Of a stretch of 64,000 bases of DNA, positions 47,831-58,547 are shown piece after piece. Every line of letters begins with the position of its first letter. The first letter of the stretch is position 1. The translations under genes and the position numbers were made by a program. The stretch covers positions 31,895,526-31,959,525 of the forward strand of contig CM033745.1 in assembly GCA_019671005.1 (NCBI GenBank). The letters are read 5' to 3'. The DNA comes from Hibiscus mutabilis. Its lineage: Eukaryota; Streptophyta; Magnoliopsida; Malvales; Malvaceae. The notes under the pieces are model-generated. The model was not told the DNA's origin. It searched no databases and saw only the letters and a list, made by a program, of their open reading frames with translations.

Positions 47831-49020
47831 TTGCAAAAAAATTGAAAAAAATACTAATAAAGATATAGGGACATATCTTTTTTGTAATTTAATTTTATTA
47901 CTAAGTGGCGAAAGTAAAAAAATAATATTATTAAAAGGAATTTGAAAATTTTTCACTTTACACTCTCTTATGATCCATCTTACCTTAAATTTCGTCAAAT
48001 TATTAATTTAATATTCCTAATCAATACATAATAAGAATGACTCATTAATTAAAAATATTTTTCCTTAGTTGAGGGAACCCAATTTAACTTACTTTATATA
48101 TATAATATAAACAATGTATTTATATTTAAAACTTATATTTGCAAATTTAAGACCATAACATTTTAACAAAGTAAACAAAACACGCATAATGACATTACAT
48201 AATCGTCAACTATGCGAATGAAAAAAAGAATATTGTCTTCCATGTGTTCTATGTTTTCTTGAAAAGATATTAAAAAAAGAATAATGAAGATTTAGGGATT
48301 TGTATGATTTTTTAATTTAAGTTGATTGGTAAATGGGGAAAGTTTCCTTTACATGGATCTAAACTCGCATCCATAGTTTCCTTTACTAGTACCGAACTTT
48401 AGTCTCATGATTTTGAAATATTATTTTTTAGTTATAAGAATTGTTTTTATTTTTAATGGAAGCATCTAAAATGTTATTAGTGGTGTGTTTTGTTCACGAA
48501 TGTAATATTACATTGTTTGGTTTATTCTGTAGGAATGTAAGATTACATGTTTGGTTGACAGCATATAAGATTACTTTGATGTCAATTTGAGTATATTGTC
48601 CTTGTGATACCAAGTTAAACTTTAAATATTAATTTAAAATTATTCCTTGAAGATTCATATCATTATACTTACCATATTTCGAATATACTCCTCTAATTTT
48701 AAAGCAATATTTAAATAATTATATGAATAATCACTTATGTTCTATATATGATATTAGGCCAATTGTGTACATGAATTGTATGTTCTTGACATGGTTGTCT
48801 TTCTATATATGATTCTTGACATGATTGTCTTTCTATATATGATTTGTATAATTCTTCACATGATGGTTAATTATTATGTTATATTATGTAAATTAATCTG
48901 GCAAGATATTTTTTAAATGTGCTGAAGGATTTGAATTTTTGCGGGTTCAATACAATAAAATATTAAACCTCGACATAAATGTGTCTTTTGTTTATGCTCA
49001 CAGAAAATGACTTCTCTATA
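47831..49020. other. AT-rich intergenic, nothing recognised
   Basis: Non-coding, with a local direct repeat: 'ttcttgacatg-ttgtctttctatatatgat' occurs twice (48780-48843). 48630-48690 matches 22.34-22.39 kb ('attcatatcattatacttac'), another trace of host-unit paralogy. Confidence 0.45.
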
Positions 49021-49215
49021 ATACAAAGAGTATCGAACGTTTACATATAGAGTATCAAACTTTTCACGTGAAACCTAAAATATGACATGTTTTCCTAATG
49101 ATTTAAGTTTACGTTGCTCTTTACAAGTCTCGAAATCCACATCCATAGGTTCGACACTATTTAAAATTGTGGTTATCGGCCGCAACTGTCGTTTCAATTG
49201 TAATTTTAATAAATG
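49021..49215 (+). repeat. G-box module M, copy 8
   Basis: 'gagtatcgaacgtttacata', 'aacttttcacgtgaaaccta', 'aaatatgacatgttttccta' and 'atttaagtttacgttgctc'. The best-kept copy, with CACGTG. Confidence 0.75.
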
Positions 49216-49413
49216 TCATATAACAGCTCTAAAAAAAGTTTTGGTATACTATGTTTTAGACTAAAAATATTAACGGAAATTGTGACATTCACGGTTGCAC
49301 ATTTTGAGTTGGTTGTTGTAGAACTTTACCACAAGTTTCATTATAGAAGACGATGTGGACAACACATAAACAAACAAAATTAATATTTTTAGTGAAGATG
49401 TGGCCAATGCATT

Positions 49414-50053
49414 TCAACCCAAAAATATCTTCATCGCATACCTTTCAAAGCGCTGGGGATTGTTCCTGTAAACCAAAGCAACACCCTCACAATCCGGGTG
49501 AGGGTCATCTGGGTTTGGAACACGCAGCAAATCCAGTATACGCGCAAGAATCTCTACAACTTTGATAGTAGGGCTCCACATTTCATGGAGGATGTCCAGC
49601 CTAATGCCGCCAAATTCAGTGAAGTTGGGATGGAATACATCCCCATCAAATTGAAAAGCAAACTACATAAATAGATACCATTATCTTTGAAATGCTTCAA
49701 CGTAAAAAATGTTAACACGATAAAACAACAATCTTGGGAGGTTTATTATATTACCTTAGTAGGTTTCATAAGGTAATTAGGTGGGAAGAAAATTCTAACT
49801 TCATAATTATGCCCTTCGTAAGGGCTGCCATTAGGTGCAACCATTTGAAGTTGATAATGAAATGGACAATTATCGACATCTGTCATAACTAAAGAAAAAT
49901 AATGATAATTATAAACTATCTGAAAACATTTAAATGTTGCCTAAATGACAACGTAATATAGGGATGTTTACCAGAAAGCAGATAAGGGGATAATAGCGAA
50001 TTCTCCAAGGCAGGATGATGAAACTCCTTGCAAATATATGCAAGTGTATCCAT
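49414..50053 (-). CDS. E2-like (UEV-type) ubiquitin-conjugating variant, 154 aa
   Basis: Three exons on the minus strand, 50053-49972, 49888-49755 and 49662-49414, join with GT-AG borders into an uninterrupted 154-residue frame from ATG to TGA. The UBC fold is clear: NGSPYEGHNYEVRIFFPPNY, then HPN (HPNFTEFGGIRLDIL), 'WSPTIKVVEILARILDLL', PNPDDP and a C-terminal helix 'RFERYAMKIF'. E2 enzymes carry ubiquitin or a relative on a Cys eight residues after the Asn of HPN (usual ..G-I-C-L-D-I-L). Here that residue is Arg (G-I-R-L-D-I-L), so it cannot form the thioester and should act, if at all, as a non-catalytic E2 variant. The N-terminal helix is short and unusual. A paralog at 26.1-26.7 kb shares the Arg. 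A TATA box lies upstream. Length matches the family. Confidence 0.8.
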
Positions 50054-50123
50054 GCTGATCTAACAAATTAGATGAAGAAATAAGACAAAGATTAGAATCA
50101 AAATTTACAACACTTTGTGGGGG

Positions 50124-50131
50124 TATTTATA
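50124..50131 (-). promoter_or_regulatory. TATA box of the E2-like gene
   Basis: TATAAATA on the minus strand, about 71 bp upstream of the ATG. The same element stands upstream of the pseudogene paralog (26767-26774), supporting a shared core promoter. Confidence 0.55.
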
Positions 50132-50280
50132 AGGAAGAACGTACAGCTTCATCTAGATTATGGGTTTACAATGTCGTGGATGTTCATATGTCAACCCGTT
50201 ATTGATCAGGAAAAAACATAAATGGTGCCGCCTGAGCATGTCATCCCTAGTCATATCCACTAGAAATTAGCCAAGTAAAT

Positions 50281-50470
50281 ACGACAAGTACCGAACTTTT
50301 GCATTTTAAGTTTCGAACTTATTATGTGAAACCTAAAATATAACATGTTTGCCTAACGATTTCAGTTTAAGTTGTGATTTAAAAGTATCCAAACCGTCAT
50401 TGATAGTTTTGAAACTAAACTAAATATGTCGTTCCCACTTGAAAATGTCTTTTCAGTTATAATATTAAAT
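50281..50470 (+). repeat. G-box module M, copy 9
   Basis: 'acgacaagtaccgaactttt', 'cttattatgtgaaacctaaa', 'taacatgtttgcctaacgat' and 'tttcagtttaagttgtg'. The CACGTG core has become TATGTG. Confidence 0.65.
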
Positions 50471-50509
50471 GCCACATTTATAACTGCCATAACGTGGCTT
50501 CTCAATAAT

Positions 50510-50690
50510 ACTACAAGTATCGAACGTTTGTCTATAAAGTGTCGAACTTATTATGTGAAATCAAAAATGTAATATGTTTGCCTACTGATTTCAGTTTAAG
50601 TTGTAAATTGCAAGTATCTAAACCTTTATACATAGTTTTGAAACTATTTTGAATTTTTTATTTTTGCCCGATACAGTCTTTTTAGTTATA
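50510..50690 (+). repeat. G-box module M, copy 10
   Basis: Next to copy 9 and most similar to it: 'acaagtatcgaacgtttgtc', 'cttattatgtgaaatcaaaa', 'gtttgcctactgatttcagt'. Probably a recent local duplication of about 235 bp. Confidence 0.65.
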
Positions 50691-50781
50691 TTACTAAAAT
50701 AATACCCTTAAAATACCTAGACCCTAATTGCTAGTTTCAAAATAAACTAAAACGTAAAGGTCCCCCTGTCTGCCAAATTAA

Positions 50782-51126
50782 GTGAAGAAGAAGGAAGAAA
50801 CAAAAGCGGATAGATGGACTATATCTCTGAGGAGACCAAAAATTCCCACCTATAACTGTGGAAAGCCAGCCGTGTTGAAGACATCTTGGTCAGGTAACAA
50901 TCCGGGAAGAAGATTTTTTGGGTGTTCTAACAATGGAAATAGATTTCAAAAATCATGTACTTTTTTCCAATGGTATGAACCACCAATGAGTCCGTGTGCA
51001 AAGGTACTTATTCTTGGACTCTTAAGGAAAGTTTGAGCGAATGATAGGGGAAGAAGAAACAGAAGGATTGCTTGGGTTCTTACTTTGATAGGTTTTGTTG
51101 TATTGACTTGGTTTTCTCAAGGATAG
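50782..51126 (+). pseudogene. GRF zinc-finger protein with C-terminal membrane segment, one stop
   Basis: The frame has the GRF-type zinc finger: 'YNCGKPAVLKTSWSGNNPG', then RRFFGCSNNG, Cys in 'KSCTFFQWYEPP', and the usual following 'PMSPCAKVLILGLLRKV'. The small plant GRF proteins of this type have a finger, a short coiled coil and a C-terminal membrane helix. Here the frame meets TGA at 51034-51036. Reading on, it continues 'RRNRRIAWVLTLIGFVVLTW' to a TAG at 51124-51126, which is the expected tail helix. No ATG opens the frame upstream (the first codon is GTG), so the start is lost or lies in a missing exon. The finger usually reads Cys-x-Cys; here the first Cys of the pair is Tyr-Asn, a further sign of decay. 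Confidence 0.7.
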
Positions 51127-51244
51127 GAGATTAAGGTTGATCTTCATAATTTTTTTATAAGGTTGAAGAAGACAAAAGGGTAGGTCCCTTTTGACTAGTG
51201 CATTGTCATTTTGGTAACTCACAGAAATTGTCATATCCATTTAA

Positions 51245-51440
51245 TACGACGAGTATCGAGCGTTTGTAAATACTGTCTCGAACTGATCACGTGAAACCTC
51301 ATATGTTAAATAGTTTCCTAACTATTTCAATTTAAGTTTTTCTTTACAATTTTGCAAATCGCATCCATAGTTGCGAACCTATTTTTCAATTTTTGCTTTC
51401 AGCAATAACATATGTTAAAATAAATAATAATATTAAACAT
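51245..51440 (+). repeat. G-box module M, copy 11
   Basis: 'acgacgagtatcgagcgttt', 'actgatcacgtgaaacctca', 'agtttcctaactatttcaat'. It keeps CACGTG and marks the right limit of the host repeat domain. Confidence 0.7.
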
Positions 51441-52000
51441 GCCATAAATGTTAAATGTGTGAGTTTTCGTAACACGACTACTATTGAACCTTTACGTCGA
51501 GAGTTCAAAACTATTGTTCAATACAATTTTCCTTCTGTACAATTGGTATGGGGTAGCGACTTTACAACAAAAAAATTCAATAAAATGAGGATGCTACCAG
51601 ATCCCCTCTACTAAGCACGAACAAAGATTGGCCATTGACTTTTTGAACATCAAACCAAACCTACTTACATGCATTATATGACCTCAATTAATTAGGAAAG
51701 AACTTAGTTAGTTGTCACTAACATTTCTTAAATTTAAACTTATCGTCCATCAAGATGGGACCAATGATCATTTTTGAAAAAAGTTATCCGACGGTTATGA
51801 ATCGAAGCAGAATATGTTGTCAACCCAAGCGCAAATTCAAACCAAGTCTTGGTAGCATAACTCAGATTAGAAAATTATCAAAATCCAATTTTTTTAGACC
51901 AGAATAGAATAGAAATCAACAACTATGATTGAAAATCAAATAAATATGATGTAATTGTGAAAAGATAATGGTTTAGAAATGAACCTGACTCATTCCAGTA
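51441..52000. other. Intergenic, one unassigned ORF
   Basis: Plus ORF 51393-51614 includes '..REFKTIVQYNFPSVQLVW', protein-like but not recognised. The remainder is AT-rich without features. Confidence 0.35.
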
Positions 52001-55000
52001 TGGTTCAGGGCGCCTTGTTTCGTCAAGTAATAGTTGCCAAATGTTTATTTCCCTTTCTCTTCATCAATTGCTTATGTTCTTCCATAGTAGTGTGCTAATC
52101 CATCCTTTTTCTTGTTTGCATGATTCATACAAAGCTCGTATAGCAACTTCATCTTGCCACATTCTCTAACTCCCTATAATTGGAAATTAACAAATATGTT
52201 AGTACAAAAATACTGAATGATAACCACTCAAAGTTTGATTATACATGAAATAGTAATGGTAAGCATTCACTTACAATATACGATAGCTCACTGATTTTGG
52301 TACTTGACCGTATGCCTCTTATCTATGCAACGAAGAACATACCACAGTCCGATCTATCAAGTTCGATGCGGTTCAAGTCATTTAATTACTAATTTCATGA
52401 TAACAATAAAGAAATATGGAAAGCTTGATACCCATTTTGTTTTCTCATGACTTGAGGACGTTCAATTTTTAGCTTGTAAAATGCCACCTTCGGTGTGCCA
52501 AACACCTTAACGAAGTCCCCATGCTTAGAAAATTCTGTAAACGTGCTTATCTGAATGATAATGAAAGCATAGTACAAATTTCATTCATCCACGTTAATAA
52601 CATACAATTCGAACAAGGCGACACGACAAATGGATGAATTCTCACCATTTTCTTAACTACTTGCTCCCTAAGCGGACTCGTCGGAGTACCGCTAAGCTAT
52701 CTAGTAGCCAAACTTCCTATCATTCCATATGAATGATACACAAGTACCAGTGCATATTTTCATGATTCACGGGGATGAATACATGCAAATATTGTGTCGT
52801 CAACTTGTTAAAATTTAGCATATCCCAAAACAACTTAACATGTTTCCTTTAACAGATTACGTCTTACAATATCAGCTCCAGTGATGTCTCCATAATACTG
52901 TATTTCTCCCTCATTGAAATTTGCAAATCATGCCGCTATGCCAGTTAAATTTTATCGAAGAGTATTCTACAATAAATAATGGTTGTTATTTATAATTGAG
53001 AACAATTTATCAACAAACAAATATCACATAAACATTGTATAAGATGGCAAATAAAAAACATACATCAATAGTACAAGGCATAAAGGCCCACCGTTTACTC
53101 TTTCCTTTCGCCTCCTTGTGAGTCTCAAATAAGGACACCATATCAATAATCTTTCAAATTTAAATAATAATAATGACCACATAGCAAAATAGGTTCTAAG
53201 TGTTTCATATAATTTCAAGCCATACGCAATATTTATTATACTAACTGTATCGATGAGCCATGTATAGGGTCGTAACGCATCCATAATTGTAACAGTGACA
53301 TCCACATTGTCGAGTGTAATGACCCTATAACTGCATACAAACATTGTATTATGTATTTAATTTTACATTTCACAATATGAAAAATTAAAGTTATACAGTT
53401 GAAGGCTTACTCTTGTGCCCATAAATAATCACAATAGGCTCATTCTTGTTCACCAAGCCCATCAGGTAGTACAACATACGATAATGTCTTTGACCCTTCA
53501 TCTTCAAACATTCACATGAAAGATATGATGGTAACCACAACAATCATAATTTATGTAAACAAAAAATAACATAACCATTAAGGGACAACATTGTATTATT
53601 TCCAATGTTTCCTTCGATGGGCTTAAAGCCCAATGTTCGATGGCCAATGTTCAATGCATATGGAAACCGTCTTTTTCTATTAGTAATGTACACGGTACAC
53701 ACAACCAACAATTACCATTGAGAGTGGTAATTACACAGAATAATTATTCCCAATTAACTTTCCAAACTATTTTGCAGTTGAATGGTTATCCTTTGAGAGT
53801 CAAGGGGATTTTTGACTAACCTGGCCGATAGTATGGTAATCCTACAATGGAACAATACACAAGTCAAGGCCAAGCCCATAGGTAGATGAAAAAATGAAAA
53901 TGATCTTTAAATAAATTTAGCTTGTACCATTTTCTTCATTGGTGCTAGATAGATAGATTTTTATCTACATCTATGCTGCGCCTAACTCCACCTTGGGGTG
54001 TTTTGAATTTGGAAGGAGTTTCTGCTATCTCTGTAAGAATACAGCTCTGACCATCCTCTCTATGAGGTGGCATCTACATAAAGTTATGGTCAACAATCCT
54101 ATTAATTTTAGTCACAATATAGGCCTTATCAAGCTCCATATTCCTTGATATCGTCTACAAAGAACCTTTCATGTCCTTCCGCATTTCTTTTAGAACCTCG
54201 TGAAAACCATTGATTTTGACTTCAAAATCATTTATTTTTAGTTCAAAACCGTTCATCTTGACGTCAATATCGTTTGTCTTTTCTTCCAAGATCTTCTTAA
54301 AGCAGGTCATGTCAGCCCACACTTATTTGACATCTTTAGAAAGACTACTTAATTTCTCTCCAACATCATATCATCAACCCCCCTCAAATTGTCCAATTTC
54401 TCCTCACCTTTAATTTGCTTCTCAATTCTTGTATGCACAACCTCTTTTAGCCCATTCACCTCGGACATTATTGCTCCGCACATTCAATTTTCTTCTCAAT
54501 TCCCGTGTTGACACCCTTTTTTATCTCATTCACCTTGGACATTATTTGCTGAACCATCTCCAACAACATTTCCCTTGTTGCATTACCATCGTTGTATTCT
54601 GCAACATCGTACTCTGCAGAAGCAACCTTACAAATTAAATAAATATTGAAATTCCACCTTCCAAAAAGTAAATGATTAATACTATCACACATAATGTATT
54701 ACCTTACGTCTCTTCGAAGCTTTCATGTCTTTGGTTGCTTCCATGACTTCCGCAGATTTCTTGACTTTAGGTTCTTCCACAATTTTAGGTAATGGCTGCT
54801 TCCAGGCAATAATCTTCAGCGTGAAAATATATAATTAATTAACCATGATCGCAATTGACATACTAGACGAATAATAATCCAGTAGATACCTTTGGTATAT
54901 TCATAGCTCGCTCGCTCTTCAAGCGGGCATAAATAGACGTGGCCTCTGAGTGCACCAAGTGTAAAATGCTAGCCTCACCACCATTAGAAGTTGTACTAGC

Positions 55001-55465
55001 TATGCTATCAAATCCAGACCAATAATCATACAGCCGAACCTGAATTTCATATCATTCGAACATAACATTAATCAATATGACAAAAATTTGTTCCATTGAT
55101 TTCTCATAACTATTGCTAATTTAACTTTACCTCTAAGATTGCAATACAACCTTTTAGGTAAACGTGCCTTCCAGCTTTCATAAACATTTTATTGTATCAA
55201 TAAGCGTATCGTACACATTCTTAGCCCAATTCACTTTTCCCTATAACCAGTCGTCGCACAATAAAATAAAAAATTCTCCATATGGGAGTATCTCAGCAGT
55301 ACGACACAGAAAAACTCCAATAATGAACAACAACACCCTTGCTTTTAAAGCATCCCCTTCAAAAGCACCAGACAGTACATCTCGGTTGATTTGAGCAAAA
55401 GTTAAATATGTTCTGAGGTTATACTTTGCACCTAATTCTCTACCATTCTCCCTCGATATTGCAGA
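52001..55465 (-). pseudogene. Ulp1-type (C48) protease / DUF1985-like gene, decayed and truncated
   Basis: On the minus strand, from right to left: a DUF1985-like part (about 55462-55150; GDALKARVLLFIIGVFLC, 'WAKNVYDTLIDTIK', 'RHVYLKGCIAILE'), then 'VRLYDYWSGFDSIAS' with a donor after 'RAMNIPK' (about 54893). Then come a Lys/Glu-rich exon, coiled-coil pieces (54692-54468, 54300-54170) and a Ulp1-like catalytic segment (about 52810-52660; LHVFIPVNHENMHWYLCIIH, then 'EVWLLDSLA'), whose HW and LD fit the His and Asp of the C48 family. Many stops and frame changes; the catalytic Cys part was not seen. Ulp1 proteases cut SUMO; in plants this DUF1985-Ulp1 type is often carried by MULE transposons. 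The N-terminal end is cut off by the gag-element array at 55466. Confidence 0.55.
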
Positions 55466-55552
55466 GCTCGATTCCCTTCAACCGAATTGCTTGCCAAGTG
55501 TGGAGAAGGCTGATTTTTGGGTGTATGGAAAGGAAGCAAAAAATAAGAAAAT
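55466..55552 (-). repeat. LTR fragment at the left edge of the array
   Basis: 'agctcgattcccttcaacc' to 'agcaaaaaataagaaaata', equal to the first ~85 bp of the other LTRs (plus reading), then joined directly to the zinc-knuckle part. This is an internal deletion of about 1.8 kb relative to a full unit. The left neighbour is the Ulp1-like gene. Confidence 0.75.
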
Positions 55553-55559
55553 AATTTAT

Positions 55560-56343
55560 TTTTCTTTATAGGACAAGCATGTATAGAATGACCATGATAA
55601 TGGCAATGTGAGCATTTTGCCATTATGTGACCAGATGAATTATTGAAAATAATTTCTTTTTCTTTTGTTAAGCATTAAAGCTTAACTTTCAAATCAAGAT
55701 TTTCTTTTTCTAGAACATCTTGGTTTGTTTTTGAAAACTCTAAATCATTTTTCAAAATTTCATTTTGGTTTTTGAAATCCCCGTTTGTTTTCAAAATAAG
55801 ATTATTTTCAATTTCGAGTTTTAAAATCATTTTCTTAAATTTAGAATTCATGGTCTTAAATTCCAAAAATAATTCAACGAAAGCATCTTGTAACTCATCA
55901 AGTGAATATGCATTTGGATCATTAGAGTTGGAAGATACCTTGCGCTCATCGAGAGCCAAAACACCATCCACCTTGGGTGATTGGAGGAGATTAGCACAAG
56001 ATGGAACACCATCTTTCTTCTCTTCTTTGCCATAAAGTTTCTCAAGCTTCTCTCACATTTCTTTGGCTCTTTTGCATGTGGAAACCTTCTTGAAAACTTC
56101 TTCATTAAGGCCACAAAGAAGGATGTGCATCGTTTTTGCGTTTAGCTTTGCCTTCGTGTCGTATTCACTCATTTGCTTATTTTTCTTCTTAGGAGCTTCC
56201 AAGTAGCCATCTTCAATAATGTCCAAAACCTCATAATTATGAGCTTTGATGTAGAACTTCATAGCATTGCTCTATTGGAAGTATGCTTCACCTTGGAAGA
56301 GTGGAGGACACGAGATAGAGCGGCCTTCTTCAAATCTTGCCAT
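55560..56343 (-). pseudogene. Copia gag, array unit A
   Basis: ATG at 56343. 'MARFEEG', then the UBN2-type gag part ('KFYIKAHNYEVLDIIEDGYL', 'MHILLCGLNEEVFKKVST'), then 'KKDGVPSCANLLQSPKVDGV', a coiled coil ('KMILKLEIENNLILKTNGDF..') and, in a different frame, a perfect CX2CX4HX4C zinc knuckle (MAKCSHCHYHGHSIHACPIK; 55623-55564). Two Trp codons of the other units are stops here (TGG to TAG near 56272, TGG to TGA near 56054). Gag coats the element RNA; this copy cannot make a full protein. Confidence 0.8.
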
Positions 56344-56405
56344 TTCTTAATCAGAGAACTTTGAACAAACAATCTTTAAATCTGGATATTAGTTCTTTGA
56401 TGAAG

Positions 56406-56424
56406 ACCAAGCTATGATACCAAT
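56406..56424 (-). promoter_or_regulatory. Primer-binding site, unit A
   Basis: Minus strand 'ATTGGTATCATAGCTTGG' next to the LTR end ('..CAACA'), like the plant Copia tRNA-iMet site TGGTATCAGAGC. Equivalent sites lie at about 60150-60168 and 62728-62746. Confidence 0.75.
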
Positions 56425-57398
56425 TGTTGAGCTCGATTCCCTTCAACCGAATTGCTTGCCAAGTGTGGAGAAGGCTGATTTTTGGGTGTATGGATAGGAA
56501 GCAAAAAGATAAGAAAATTGACACACGATTTAGAGTGGTTTGACTTTCTAAACAAAGCCTACATCCACTACCTTAGCGCACCACTAAGGATTTCCCAATT
56601 CACTATGAATTCTTCCCCTTTTCAAGGATTAGGAGGAAACCTTTACAACCCTATCTTTTAATGGCTAAGATAAAACCACTCTAGTTTTTGTCTAAGGCTA
56701 AACTAGAACCTCTCCTTTTACGAGGGATTTGTGTAAACTCTAAAACCTCACTTAGGTAGGTGTTTACAAGAATTTAATCTCACAAAAGTACAAAGGATTT
56801 ACAATTAAGCACTCTCTCAAGCACTATATACTAGAGAAATGACGAAATATAAATTGGACTCAAATTCTCTTGATCATGTTGCTTGGATGTGTTCTCTTAA
56901 CTTCTTCAAGTGTCCTTGTGGTGTTTATATAGTGTGGAACGAGTTTCCAGCCGTTGGGGATGAGTTATGGCTGTTGGGGATGCAAAATATTTGTTAACTA
57001 CAAAAATTTCAACATTTATAACTAAAGGGATTGATCCCTTTAACAAGGGGATCGATCCTTTTTCATAAAAATATGACCGTTGAAACTAAGGGATCGATCC
57101 CATAAACTAAGGGATTGATCCTTTTGCACTAGAAGTCTGGAAGTAAAAAATACATTGAAACTGTCAACCAAGGGATCGATCCCTTTATTCAGGGCATCGA
57201 TCCTTTTTACCTTGAAGTCTGGAAAATAGAATTTTTAGTACAAAAACGGATCTTACTTGTTTAGAAAAAAGATCGACTAAGATGGAAATCATTTGAATTT
57301 TTTTTCAAGTTTGTTTGGACTTTAAATAAGTTTTCAAAATATTCAACCAAGTCCAAAAACATTTTTCAAATTATTATATCAAAATAAATATCCTAACA
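56425..57398 (-). repeat. Array LTR 1 (974 bp)
   Basis: On minus: starts TGTTAGGATATT and ends CAACA. Preceded by the purine-rich 'AAAAAGGGTG'. Contains six ATCGAT-type or ATTGAT-type palindromic motifs at 57028-57215, such as GGGATCGATCCC. It also has 'gtgtttatatagtgtggaac' (56921), perhaps promoter-linked on the opposite strand. Confidence 0.85.
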
Positions 57399-58259
57399 AT
57401 CACCCTTTTTGATATAATAAAACCAACTTGAAAAATTGTTTTTGTAATTCTCCCTCTTTGTAAAATAATTTTTGAATAAGAGCATATCGATTCAAAAGAG
57501 TTAATATCTCCCCTTATTCATTTGAAAATTCAATTTTTTTCAAAACATTCTCCCCTGTTTTGTTATATCAAAAATGGTTCAAATCAAAGTCTGAAAACTT
57601 TTAAATCCATAACAATGGAGAGTTTAAAAAAATTAACAAAATAAGAGTTTTGTTTTAAAATGGCTCCCCCTTACTCAAAGCATTCCATTTTGACTCAAAT
57701 TAAGGCACAAATGGTTGACACTTTAGGAACACATTGAATTTCTAGATAAAAAAAATTAAGAGCAAATGAAATTCAATTTTATCCAAGATTTTAAAAATCT
57801 TTATGCAAACATATGAAAAAATCATTAGACTCATATGCATAAAGAACTCAAATAATGGCATGCCATTTAGATATTGAATTAAAAACTCAAATGCATGAAC
57901 ATTAATCAAACAAATATTAGACAACCAAAGATATAAGAAACAAAAGCATTAAGCTTAGAGGTTACCCAATTTCTTCACTTGTTTGACTAGAGCATTTCAA
58001 TATCTTTGCATTGCTTTTCATTGCTCCAACACACCTACATGAGACATTTACTTGATTTTTGGTATCCAAATTGCTTTGGATCCATTTACAATAGTCACAA
58101 TGCCTTTAGTTCCCTTAGGAACCCATACTTGTCTAATCCTATAAGATTATCTCTTCTTTATAGGACAAGCATGTTTAAAATGACCATGATAATGGCAATG
58201 TGAGCATTTTTCCATTATGTGACAAGATGAATTATTGAGAATAATTTTCTTTTCTTTTG
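57399..58259 (-). other. Truncated internal region between LTR 1 and LTR 2
   Basis: Starts at the polypurine tract, runs through the gag tail and the zinc knuckle (about 58210-58150; here with Met/Phe changes around it), then jumps straight into LTR 2 sequence near 58260. The gag N-terminal half and primer site are deleted. ORF 58006-58203 (plus) is the antisense shadow of this tail. Confidence 0.75.
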
Positions 58260-58547
58260 GTGTTTATATAGTGTTTATATAGTGTGGAACGAGTTTCTAG
58301 CCGTTTATGGTTGTTGGGGATGAGTCATGGCCGTTGGGGATACAAAATAGCTGTTACCTACAAAAATTTCAGTATTTATAACGGAAGGGATCGATCCCAT
58401 TATATAGGTGATCGATCCTTTTTGCCTTGAAGTCTGGAAAACAGAATTTTTAGTGCTAAACCGGATCATACTTGTTTAGGAAAAGATCAGATTTTACAAG
58501 TCCAAAAACAATTTTCAAATTATTATATCAAAATAAATATCCAAACA
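58260..58547 (-). repeat. Array LTR 2, truncated (about 290 bp)
   Basis: Only the TG-side part of the LTR remains (minus start 'TGTTTGGATATT' at 58547). The deletion junction carries a duplicated 'gtgtttatata' (58260-58282). Two ATCGAT motifs are left (58388-58420). Confidence 0.75.
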
